A DNA stretch of 64,000 bases from Coriaria nepalensis (taxonomy: Eukaryota; Streptophyta; Magnoliopsida; Cucurbitales; Coriariaceae): the NCBI GenBank assembly GCA_027186245.1, contig CP114481.1:1374001-1438000 (forward strand), given 5' to 3'. Made by a program: the position numbers and the translations under genes. Shown piece after piece: positions 23,690 to 34,965 of this stretch (positions are counted from its first letter, which is position 1; each line of letters starts with the position of its first letter). The notes under the pieces were generated by a model. It was not told the DNA's origin. It saw only the letters and a program-made list of their open reading frames with translations, and ran no database searches.

Positions 23690-25546
23690 ACTTTTTGATA
23701 TGTGCTTACAACATGTCAACATGCATTATCATGTATCATACTATAGAGACGAGAGCTAAAAATGAAAATAGAAACAAAAGAGAGAAAGAAACATTGATTC
23801 TTGGAGGGTAGTTGTCCTGGTAGCATGTTTGTTTAGGAGGCAATTCACGGGGCCAAAGTTGTCTCAAGTTGCAATAAATTTCCACGCATCTCATAAATTT
23901 CATGCCATGTTTTTTTTTTTTTTTTTAATATCATCATGTATAGAGCGGTACAAATTTAAAAAGGATATCAAATCCTATTTGCAATAAGGATTCATGCATT
24001 CATAAAATTCAAATTGTGCATGATTGGTAGATAATAGTTGTATGCACGATATGAATGCTATGCAGCTTTTTTTTTTTTTCTTCCAGCTAAGAACTTGGAA
24101 AGATGAAAGGTCTAATCTATGAGATATGGGTATCCATACGGGCTATAAATATGATGGGAGTTTGATATGTATATATATATATATATATGCTAATTAATAC
24201 AAGAAATTCTTATATGAGCTCTATTCTTGCACCATTTTCATGATTTATCAAATGTAATTGTGTCATTTAACATTTTTCCTGCTGCTGCTGAATACCTGAA
24301 AAAAATTAATATTAAAGACATTCAAATGCTATAAAATAATGTTGTTGCCATGATGAGACTATTTATTTCACGACATCAACGGTAGTAGTTGGTCCATCGT
24401 TGTTACAGAAACGTAGAAGCAGCGGTCCGTGCTGGCATAAAACGCGTATTCTATATCATGTTTCTATAGACTTGGTTTTTTTTTTTTTTTTTTTTAATTT
24501 AATTTTAAGTGAGTAGAATTTTAAAGTAATTAATAAAATATTAATATTATAATATATAATTAATTAAAAATAATATATTAATAATACATAAATGACGTAG
24601 CTAAATAAATGATAGTAAATAGAAAACAATTTAATATCATATAAGTGTCCAAGAATCGTTTCTTGGAAACTCTCATCATCTTATGGAAACTCTGTTGACC
24701 GAAATGAAATTTCAGCTCTTGAGAGTGTTTAAGGGAAAGAGAAATTATCATCTAAACCCACGTCACTTAAACCAAAATGTTCTCTCCAACTGATTTGTGT
24801 TTCTCATTTTATGTTATTTAGATTGCTCTATATCTTATCTTATGTACGAGTGATATTAACGGCACGGATCACCTTTAAGTATACTTACAATCCAAGTAAT
24901 TTGAGAGGGGTTGCAAAGTACTTATTGTATGACAAATTTCATAATAGAGCTACTATTGTATGATCTGGGACTGGGACTGGGACGTTTCATCATTAGAGCT
25001 CAAACTTTTCAGCTACTGGAATATCGAGCCGAAAGCTGTAGAATTTGAAACACAATCAGATCTTCTTTTCTTTTTTTTTTTCCCTCTTTGCGGTGGGGTA
25101 TGACCTGCTTTTATGAAGCACAAGTGTGCAACATTGAATTAAGAATTGCTTTGTATACGAAAACTTGTTCATAGTTTGAAATCTCTTTTTCATTAGATCT
25201 TGAAGAAACGGATCAATTTGCATTCTCTTTTTCGAAGTTAAAGTCTACCTTACCTAAAATTGCCGACTTAACTTCTAAATTCGAAATCCCTAAACCATAA
25301 AAATTACCTGTTACTACAAAATTTTTTTAAAAAATTAAAAATTAAAAATCACCCATAAAATAAAGTTTTTCCATTTTATATTTGAACCCCCTAAATATTT
25401 AAGGTTTACAGTCTCAAAACTTATTTTATTTCCAGATTTATGGAAAAGCATACTTTATAAGCTTCATTTGAATAAATTATTAAAATTATGCTTTTATTGG
25501 TGTGATTAAAGTTAACTTAACTGAAATAATAAATTAGTAATTCAAA

Positions 25547-25572
25547 AAATATATATATATATATATATATAT
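25547..25572. repeat. (AT)n microsatellite
   Basis: About 13 AT dinucleotides. Confidence 0.85.
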
Positions 25573-26041
25573 GAGATTACACCATGCGAGTGAAAATTAC
25601 ACACTGCTATAAGAATGAAGAAGAAGCTTAGTTGAACCAAAAGATCTGAGCATGTTGGAACGTATTTAACTATTACATTATAGTATAAGTATCACCTTCT
25701 CCTAAGATTATCTTTACAAGAAAATTCACGAGAAAATACATTGAACTTTTGAAAAGATCATATGAACGAACGAACGAACGGTCGGTGCTTAGTATACAAG
25801 AAGTCCCTATGGAATGTGCTCTACCCAAAACCTGGTTATCACTTCTCCGCGTAGTTACAACTGAAGGTTTTTTTTTTCTTTTCCTATTTTAGTCCAAAAT
25901 ATGAAATACCTGTCCTACTTTCTTTTCTTCGAAATTGAGTATTATTCTGAAGGGTAGGGAGTTTTAACGTTTCACCCATCAGAACACAAAAACAAAACCA
26001 ATCTTGAGCTTCGGAGGTCAAGTTGAGCCTGTTTCTCTACC

Positions 26042-28200
26042 TCAAGCTGGCAGCTTAAGCTTTGCATTGTTTTTCCAACTGCAAAAGAAATAATATTTAT
26101 GAAATCTATCTGATCTTCGATGAAGAGTAATAGAAGGCTCGGTATTCTTACCTAATAAAGTAGTAATAGAAGAAATCTGCATACAAAGCAGTCTGAACAA
26201 GACCAGAGACACAGGCTACAAAAGATAAATGAACCAAGATCAAGGTCGTTATATAATTAGGTTCAGCAATAATCAAGGTCGTTTATTTTTATTATTTTTT
26301 TAATTATCTTGAACTAGAATATTACCTATCCACCGAGTAAAATGAGCCTCAGTGAAGTACCGATAGATCCAATTAAGGATGTAGAATGCACGATAGGCCC
26401 TGCAGATTAAAATTTCTAAATCATCAAATTGGAATAATCCACTTAGATTTTATCTACAACTAGATGCCCATTTAGTATAAACTCCATGTCTGTGAGCGTC
26501 CTTCAGAATGGAAAAACAAAGAGTCGTGCAAGGGCATGATATGGACAATTTTAATGTTGCTAGATGATTGAAAGTACAAAGTGAAGATAAGCCCTAATGC
26601 AAGAAAGTGAGGAAGCATCAGTTTATGAGGAGAATCTAACAATGATATAGAAAAGAAAAGCAAAATCATCTATACATGTATTCAGAATCCATGATAAAAT
26701 GAAGTATAATACACAGAATATAATGGTATTATAAGGGATATATACAAACCCGAGAAATAAAACATATTGGCCTGTTAAGTTGTCCACATTTCCACTTTGC
26801 TGTAGCAAAACTAACTGTGGAAGAATTGCAACAGCCTCCAGGTATATGGAAAATGCCCAGAAGACCTACAACAGTTAAAACTGAGAATTAATATCTCGTC
26901 CCAAGCAGTGATTAAGAACAAGACACAAATAGGAAAATCACATGAGAAAATATAAAGAATCCCTAAATGCATGAAGTGAAGAATCCATGGTGTAGAACCT
27001 TAAGACATCCAGGGATTAAGAATCAAACCAATTTCGCGTGCAACAATAAACCATATGCTTATTAGCTTTGGATTTCCTTAACTATGGCTCAAAATTTGAT
27101 AACCGAAACTGATCTTACAAGTTCTAGCTGTAGTAAAAGCTGAAGAAAGAGCAACTGAGACCAATTGTGATCTGTGATCCATATAGTAAGAATAAAAGTA
27201 TTACCAACATGGTACATTTTTATTGTACACATTATAGAGAACCCTACGAGCGCCAAAGACCAGAAGTCAAGCTCATTAGAACCTTACTAATTGCAATACG
27301 CCAAAGTATATTAATAAGCACAAAACCTAATGATTATGGAATATGTGAACAAACTCATTAGTTAATAAAAGATGACATGATCACAATTGATATATGCCAA
27401 ACTAAAAATAACTCGCCTCCTGAAAAGTGAACTTCTCATTCACCAAGAGAGCGAGGATGAGGCAAGCACCAACTAGAAAATAATGTTGAAAAGTGTCCAG
27501 GGATTTGTCATATGAACGCCTCACAACTCTATGACCCCTCATACACCAAACAATCGCAAGAGAACTCGCTACAAAGACCAGCTTCATCACCGTGTTATAG
27601 AAAGAGATAAAATCCGTGAATAGATCCATGTACCGAGTCAGAAAAACGAGGGCATAAAGCTCCTGAGTCTTAAGTGAAATCCCTAAAAAACAAAAAGAAA
27701 AATCAACAATCAGTTCTGGTGTTTTAACATTATGAGTCCGACATATCAACCCTCACTGAACTACACCACTAAGCTCCATTTGATTGCCGGAGAACATGAT
27801 AGAAAAGCAAATAAAATTTCAAGAAAAAAAAAAAAAATCTTGCTAGTGTGGGAGCAGGGAACTCGAAATTACATTGAGTTCAAACTCATTTTCTTAGGAA
27901 CCAAACAGAAAATTCTTAATGCATAAAAAATCCACAAAAAATAAACGAGCAACTTAACAAATTTTCCGAATCACAAAACCAAACACGATCCGCAATAAAA
28001 CAGAACTGAAATCCAACTCAAATTCACAATAAACCAGCATTTCCTCTCCATTACACAAATTTTACGTTATGTCAAACCCAGAATGAGATCAGGGGAAGAG
28101 AAAAGTAACCTGAACAGGATTTGGTGGCGTAGATTTTGAGGAGGAGGACCAAAATACTGATTAAATGCGTCATATCTCCGGAAAACCTGAATATATTCAT
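26042..28200 (-). CDS. ERD2: ER lumen protein-retaining (KDEL/HDEL) receptor
   Basis: Six exons on the minus strand (28110-28200, 27417-27682, 26750-26865, 26326-26399, 26152-26215, 26042-26078) join in frame to 215 aa, exactly the family length. The protein starts MNIFRFSGDMTHLIS, has GISLKTQELYALVFLTRY, NEKFTFQE, SGNVDNLTGQY and WIYRYFTEAHFTRWI, and ends KLKLPA, all hallmarks of plant ERD2. It is a seven-helix Golgi/ER membrane receptor that retrieves K/HDEL-tailed proteins to the ER. Five splice junctions are checked by reading frame. The intron after exon 2 uses a GC donor (GAG then GCGAGT), while the other four use GT. No lesions are seen. The neighbouring DUF641 gene matches Arabidopsis gene order by recall. 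Confidence 0.95.
27415..27416 (-). other. GC-AG intron donor in ERD2
   Basis: On the minus strand exon 2 ends ...CAGGAG and the intron begins GCGAGT. The next exon starts at 26865 with GTCTTCTGG after TTGTAG. Only this junction gives the conserved E-V-F-W sequence, and no GT donor is available in frame. Confidence 0.8.
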
Positions 28201-28399
28201 GGCTTTTTGTTTTGACAAATGTTGCTTTTTTTCAAACGCAGAAGAAAGATAGAGGTGGAGGAGAAGGAGGAGGTGTGGAAGGAGAAGCAAAAGCAAACGC
28301 TGAACGGCAGAACTGAAGTTTTGACTTTAATATTGAGAGAGAATATATTTTTATTAATTTTACCTTTTTCTCCCCAAACTAGAAAAGCTGTCACCTAGA

Positions 28400-29300
28400 A
28401 AATCAATTTAATTTTGATTGAAAATCAAAAAAATGCATTTGAAGAATTGGGTTTTAATTTTTATATTTATTTATTTTTTCCGAACATATGGAAAGCCTAA
28501 CGAACAAAATACAATAAATTAGCATCCTCTTATTTAAAAATATATAAAAAAAATCATCTATTTTATTTCCGATTTCATTTCTTCTCTAATATTAAATTTA
28601 ATGTAATAATATTTAAATATTTAAATATTCATTAAAATTAATAATAATATAATCACTTAATTTATAATTTATTATATCCTCAAAAATAAATATTATAAAA
28701 TTTTTGATCCAACTACTAAATACTATTCGGTATTCTTGGCATTCTTTTTCACATGTTCCCGATCCTGTTGAAAGCATAATCTTACATCAACAACATACAT
28801 TCTATTTGAATACTTATTTCCAAATATTATAAAATACATTGTTAGGAGGAATATATACAAATATTAGAACATGTAAAAGCAATTCGTCACTACTTGATCT
28901 GTGAACGTGGCAATAACAACCAACGATAAGTCCAAAGAAGAAGCCACACTTGATCGAGACTAGTAAGAGTGGACTTCCACTAAGACCATTCATCTATTCC
29001 CTAATTCTTCTCTCCTAGGGTTCATTTGGCTTTTTAAGGAGAATAGAAATGAAACTGAGAGTAATTAATAAATCAGAATTTTAAATAATTAATGAAAATT
29101 AGAATATTTTTATTTTATTATTCGATTATATCCAAAAATGATTTATTTTATTCTTTATTTTCGACTGTTTCATTATTTGATAATAAAAATGAAACCTTTT
29201 TTCTTTTTCTTTTTACGCAATTTTACATGAACCCAATTCGTTCTTCTTTCCCAAAGACAATCAGTCAAAATCGCCTTCTAATCCTTCTCTTTTCTCTTCT
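28400..29300. other. Divergent intergenic region ERD2 / UBTD relic
   Basis: AT-rich, no gene. Probably carries the promoter of ERD2 (leftward) and formerly that of the UBTD-like gene (rightward). Confidence 0.4.
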
Positions 29301-29305
29301 CAGCG

Positions 29306-30078
29306 ATGGGTCGTGGATCTTCTAGAAACAAGGCAGATGGTAAAGCTCTCTTCTCACTTATTTGCTGCTGGTATTTTTGTTCTGGGTTTCTTTTTCCCCC
29401 ATTTTTTGTTTCAGTTGTTGAACTGATTTTACCTTCAAAGTTCTGTTGATTTTGGGTATGAATTTGGCTAATTTATTGGTGGGGTCTTATTGTCATTTAC
29501 ATAATGAAATTTCAAATCGGACATTTGGGACAAATGTTACTTAAAATTGATAGATAGTTGAGAAGGGAAACATCTACAAATGTATAGATAACATATACAT
29601 GTTGATTTCTTGATGTCTCATTCAACACAAAATTGGATTCTGTTAAACGTATATTTGCTTAAAATGGAACTATGGAAATAGTAATGTTCTTATCTTTTCC
29701 CCTCATTTGTGTAACATATGCTTACAGAGTATGTAAAGGCTATTCAAAAGCCGAAAGCTTGGAAACACTCGGAACCGATCACAAAGACTCAACTCATGAA
29801 GATGCACGACGAGTTCTGGGACACTGCTAAAGAGGTTTACTCTCTCTCACTCTATAGCATTTGAAATAAATGATCATACCCTTTTGAAGATCTTTGAATC
29901 ATTTTGATTCTTTGTGGATTTAGAAATATGGGATGCTCTTAGAGCAGCTGCCGAAGCCGATATCACTCTCGCACAAGCAATTGTCGATAATGCCGGCGTG
30001 ATTGTTCAAAACTCGGACTTGACCATATGCTATGTCGAGAAAGGTTCCTTAATTAAGGTTAAATACTATGAGATCTAA
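29306..30078 (+). pseudogene. UBTD-type ubiquitin-domain protein, truncated and frame-broken
   Basis: The start MGRGSSRNKAD (29306-29339), an intron, then exon 29728-29834 encoding KPKAWKHSEPIT...QLMKMHDEFWDTA, and a third segment from about 29923 encoding EIWDALRAAAEAD...AQAIVD and IVQNSDLTICY match the N-terminal UBTD1/2 domain of plant ubiquitin-domain-containing proteins. Three things are wrong. The PHYGG segment between DTA and KE is missing. Exons 2 and 3 do not join in frame with the visible GT-AG sites (KE would run into a shifted frame). After VEKG the expected ...AKYELPKYVLSEP C-terminus is absent and the frame ends at 30078. A decayed copia end follows. Best read as a dead or partial gene copy. 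Confidence 0.8.
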
Positions 30079-30540
30079 TCTTACAAATCGCATAGGCATT
30101 GAATCAAAGTGAAATGCCATTAGGCCTTTAATCTTACAAATCCATTCTTTTCATTAAAAAGAAAAAATAAAAATAAATATGAGATTGTTATGATTGTTCA
30201 ATCTCTTAACCGTTTTAACTTATGAGAAAAAGAATATGTACTTGCATTTGAGTCCTAATCTATTAAAAAAAATCCTCTATATTCAAGTAAGAAACCAATT
30301 CGCGTAGGTTTCTTTTGACCAATTTCAAATTTCATGTCTTTGATACTTTTTCGAACTCTGTCTCTAACTTATTATAGACTCGAGAATTTATTTTATATGA
30401 AAAATATATATATTCATGATTCTTTTCCCATATTATTTTCAACATTCCCTATTTCCATTGTATGAGAAAGAAAAATATCTTCCATACAAGTATTGAGGAA
30501 TTACTTGGTTAGTAAGACAAAGCATGTGATGAAATAGAGG
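30079..30540. other. AT-rich spacer
   Basis: Nothing recognised. The missing 3' exon of the UBTD-like gene was looked for here and not found. Confidence 0.4.
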
Positions 30541-30970
30541 AATGCATTCTGTTGATTATATTTGATTTACATGTACAGTATCCAAATATATACAGTGCAA
30601 AAGTAATGAAGAATAAGGCACATTAAATGCACAGTTTTGTCATTTTCTGTTTTACTATATATTCCATTATTCTCCCGCAAGTCCGGCGTAGCAATGTTGA
30701 GCTTGGACTGTAACTGCTGGAAGAATATGTTGAGAAATCTTTAGTAAAGATCGTCACAACATGATCAATAATGGATAAAAAATACAAACGTGGAGAAGTT
30801 TGCGCATAATGAACATCAATCTCGATATACTTTGTGCAAACATGAAAATTCGATTATGGTAAAGTAAGTGTCACCAATATTATCACATCTTAGTATAGAC
30901 AGATGAGATGATGGAAAGTAAATTTTTTGTGACTAGAGATAAAAGCCAACTCAATTTGGCAGAGGTAAGA
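30540..30970 (-). pseudogene. Ty1/copia 3' end relic (RNase H tail and LTR edge)
   Basis: On the minus strand, about 30970 to 30680 encodes a degraded copia RNase H tail, with an IEID-H motif near 30806-30838 followed by a VTIFTKD segment corresponding to the usual ADIFTK. It is followed by a purine-rich tract (TTGCGGGAGAAT) and LTR-like sequence. Only this end survives. Confidence 0.6.
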
Positions 30971-31376
30971 TGGTTATGGGTGTACACCGACCGATTGGGG
31001 CTAGGTTTGGCCAAAACTGTGAGCCAACCAATTGCGATTAGTGCCACTTACCTCTGCCTCAAATCAAATGACTCGCACTCCTAGCCACAATCTGACTAAC
31101 TCACTAGGTGAATGAGTTGTATTATTACGTTTACTAATTAGAAAAAGTTAATAATTAAATTAAAACAATATTTTAATTACAAAAAGCCAATAATCATCTT
31201 TTAACTTCATAACATAATATTATATTTTTTAAAAAAAATACACTATTTGTTAAATCCATAAGGCATAAGTAACATCATTTCTTCTTGATTCTTTTTTTTT
31301 TCTTTGTGATGCACAATAAAATAAGAAAGTGAGTTATTTTATTAGCTAAAAGAATAAATTAAAAGTAATATATGGT

Positions 31377-31910
31377 AGAACCTTGATAAATTAATAATCT
31401 CGCTTAAATAATAATTTTGATTAATCTCGATTTGGGAATAATGTGCTAAATTTATCAAATAAAAAAATTATTAAAAAAATTCATACCATTCAAATGCAAT
31501 ATATAATAATACTTATGATTCAATTATGAGACTTTACTAAAATAATTTCATTTAGACATTTCTAGCGAAAGTTATGATCGATTTATCTAGATAGGTTTTT
31601 GGTAATTAATATGGGAAAATCAGTCCATTGATATTATTGTAATTATTTTCTTGAATTTGAGATTGGCATCACAAGAATTAATGTATAGTTGATTGCCCAT
31701 CTATACTCACGAACGCTAATTTCCACATTTAATTAGCTTCTAAGTAAGCTTAATAAATAAAAATATATATTAATAAATTAATAAGTTATTAATAAATTAA
31801 TTCATAAATTATTAACTAATTAATAACTTATTAATTTATAGATAATATAATATTTTACTAAATTAATAGATTTATATAGTCTCACGATTATTTATTTATC
31901 AAGATTTACT
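31377..31910. mobile_element. Probable 530-bp AT-rich MITE
   Basis: The left end (CCTTGATAAATTAATAATC) and the reverse complement of the right end (TCTTGATAAATAAATAATC) form imperfect terminal inverted repeats around an AT-rich interior without coding frames. A similar word set (GGAATCTCGAGAAATTAATAA) occurs near 38862. The superfamily is not determined. Confidence 0.5.
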
Positions 31911-31989
31911 GTAGTAATAATATGGCAAAAAACTATAAGAAAATTAATTAAGAAGTAGGTGGGGATGGAGATGGAGTGATGAGAGGGTG

Positions 31990-34770
31990 ATATACACGTC
32001 TTGGTCATGCTTCTCTTTCAAAACTCTAATGTATCCCTGTCTTGAAAGGTTTTCTAAATTCTAATAGAATAAAACAATGCTCTATTTGTCCACAAGTAAA
32101 ACAAGCTAGAACACAATTTCCTTTGAGTCATACTCGAGTTACAACACCCTTTCACTTACTGCATATGGACATATAGGGCCCATATAAAACTTTTTCAAGA
32201 AATGGTTTTTATTTTTTCCTTGCAATAGTTGATGACTATTCTAGAGCCACATGGACACATCTCATTCACACTAAATCAAATGCTTTTCTCTTGCTAAAAT
32301 CCTTCATTCTTATGGTTCATAAATAGTTTGACAGATATGTTAAACAGCTTTGACCAAACAATGGTTCAGAATTTTTCAGTCATGAATGTCAAGCCTTTCT
32401 TTCCTCTTTAGGAATAATACATCAAAGTTCCTACATATACACCCCACAGCAAAATAGGATAGTCGAACTTAAACATAGACATTTACTTGATCTAGCTCGA
32501 GCTCTTAAGATACAATCTAATATCTCTGCTAAGTTTTGGGGAGAGTGCATCACTACAGCCACTTACATTGTTAACAGACTTCCATCCTCTCTCCTTAACA
32601 ACATTACACCTTTTGAAATTCTATATAAAAGGCCTCCCATTTTGTCTCACTTACGAGCATTTGGATGCTTATGTTTTGTTAAAACTTTTCCCCTTCCCGA
32701 CAAATTCTTACCCAGATCTACACCTTCCATTTTTTTGGGATACTCCCTAACTCAAAAAGGTTATATTGTACTGAACCTAGAATCCCAAATGCTGTATGTG
32801 AGTAGAGAAGTTATATTTCATGAAACCATCTTTCCATATCATGATGCTAGTATCTCTAAACTATCCTGCATGTTTCCTTTTCATGAAACTACTAATTATG
32901 ATGAATCATTGTCTGTCTCTACCATTCCTACTTTATCTTTTGATATTGCTGAAACTCTTCCCCATTCTAATATCTCTTCAGTTGATATTCATGTTTCTAG
33001 TGTTGTTCCTTCTCCATCTTCTATTCGTAGGTCTTTTAAAGCTACTCATCCTCCAATTTGGTCATCTGATTATTATGTCTTACTCTTCGTCCCTCTAATG
33101 CAACTTCTCAATTCCCTATCTCAAATCATGTCTCATACTCAAGAATGCCTGTTCCATATAAATGTTTCTTATCTTCTTTAGATTCTTGTGTTGAACCAAC
33201 CTCTTATTCTCAAGCAATCACTGATAGTTGATGGATAGAAGCTATGAATACTGAAATTTTTGCATTAGAATCTAATGGCACTTGGGAGTTGGTTCCATTA
33301 CCATATTGGAAAAAAGCTATTAGCTACTGTTGGGTGTACAAAATCAAATTGAGGGATGATGGTTCCATCGAACGGTTTAAGGCTCCTTTGGTAGCCAAGG
33401 GATTCAATAAAAAAGAATGGATTGATTTTATTGAAACATTCAGTCCCCTTGTCAGAATGGTCACAGTCCACACTGTTGTTCTATAGCTGCCATTAGAAAG
33501 TGGCCTCTATATCAATTAGACGTATATAATGCATTTCTTAATGGTTTTTTGGATGACGAAGTTTATATGCCATTGCCCTTGGGGTACGGTCAGAAGGGGG
33601 AGTCTAGAGTTTTCCGATTAAAAATGTCCCTGTATGGCTTGAATCAAGCCTCGAGACAATGAAATGTCACTTTTAAAAAATGCATTTTTTTGGAAGGTGG
33701 TTTTAAACAGTCCAATGCTGACCATTCCCTTTTTTATCAAGCAGCAGTCATCATCCAAGTGGTGTTGCTTCTATATGTTGATGATATTATGTTAACAAGT
33801 GATAATGAGTTGGAAATTGCCAAAGCCAAGGCTTTCATATGTTCCAAATTTAAGATCAAGGATTATGGTGCTTGCAATTTTTTCTTGGCATGGAATTTCT
33901 TCGAAACAGTTCAGGCATTTGCATCAACCAACAAAAATATGCATTAGAATTTATCAGTGAGTTTGGCCTTCTCAGCTCAAAGCCCTCTCTCATTCCTATG
34001 GATCAGAATGTCAAACTCACCTCTTTGGAATTCAATTCATCTACTGGTCTACATAATGATGATGTTTTATTTGCTGATCCCAGCATTTATCAATGATTAG
34101 TTAGTTGATTGATTTGTCTGACTTCAACTCGCTTAGATTTGAGCTTTCCTGTTCAGCTCCTTAGCCAACACATGCATCAACCGAAGCAGTCACATATGGA
34201 TGTTGCCTCGAAGGTTTTGAGGTATGTTAAGCTTCAACCAAGTCAAGGGTTGTTCTTTAGCTCTTCTGTCACACTACACCTCTCTGCTTTCTGTGATTCC
34301 GATTAGGCAACTTGCCTCGTGACTCACAAATTAATAATCGGATACTGTGTTATTCTTGGGAGTTCACTTATTTCTTGGAAAACCTAAAAACAGTTTATGG
34401 TGGCTAGATCTTCTGCCGAGGCTGAGTATCGGGCCATGGAACCTACCGCATGTGAAGTCACTTGGATATTAAGTTTGCTTCATGATCTTTCGGTTTCTTA
34501 CTCCCTTCCTATACCATTATATTGTGATAGTAGCTCCGCACGTAAAATAGTTTTGAAACTCCTCTTCCATGAGCATACGAAGCATATCGACATTGACCGC
34601 CACTTTGTGCGGGAAAAGATTCAGCTTGGTCTCTTTAAGCCCTAACCTATTCGTACTACGGATCAACCGGCTGATCTCTTAACTAAAGCCTTGGGCTGCC
34701 AATAGCTTTCTTTCCTCATGTCCAAGCTGGGGATTTTGGATCTCTATCATCCGCCAGCTTCAGGGGGCGT
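31990..34770 (+). pseudogene. Ty1/copia pol relic (pre-integrase to RNase H)
   Basis: Plus-strand fragments in successive frames follow copia order: a GAG-pre-integrase motif (YTRLGHASL, 31991), the integrase core (HMDI, VDDYSRATW, PNNGSEFF where the usual DNG is altered, then VELKHRHLLDLARAL), and the chromodomain-like RAFGCLCFVK...FLGYS. Next come the RT start (EIFALESNGTWELVPLP, WVYKIKLRDDGSIERFKA, GFNKKEWIDFIETFSPL), the YVDDIMLT active-site box near 33774, and RNase H (ARSSAEAEYRAM near 34400, HIDIDRHFVREK near 34580). It ends at a purine tract AGGGGGCG at 34762. Many stops and frameshifts occur. Gag, protease and the 5' LTR are missing. Confidence 0.9.
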
Positions 34771-34965
34771 ATTAGTAAGTTAATGAATTGGTTAGCTTAT
34801 ACATGTGAGTTTGTTAGTTTATTCACGTGATTCCATTAGCATAATTGTAAGCTTCGGTTTTCCTATTTAACTATAGTTGCAAACTTTACCAAATAACATA
34901 ATTACTTTCCATTTCCTTTTTCTCTTTATATCATTTTCTCTCCCGCGCTCTCTATTCTTGACATT
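34771..34965 (+). mobile_element. Possible 3' LTR of the copia relic
   Basis: Sequence directly after the polypurine tract of the 31990-34770 relic, with a TATTTAACTATAG-like promoter motif, is where the 3' LTR should lie. There is no partner LTR to confirm its ends. Confidence 0.35.

Larger units (their letters stand above)
22450..26041. other. 3.6-kb intergenic region between DUF641 gene and ERD2
   Basis: Presumably holds the DUF641 promoter (right of 22226, with GA-rich leader-like sequence at 22300-22330). A doubled GGGTTCTAACCCGA(C) word lies at 22665-22715, a (TC)n tract at 23654-23688 and AT repeats at about 24170-24188 and 25547-25572. No gene seen. Confidence 0.5.

Noticed and set aside
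28072..28394. Frames extending upstream of ERD2 exon 1
   Set aside because: The family start is MNIFRF at 28200. Upstream codons are leader sequence rich in Leu/Ser.
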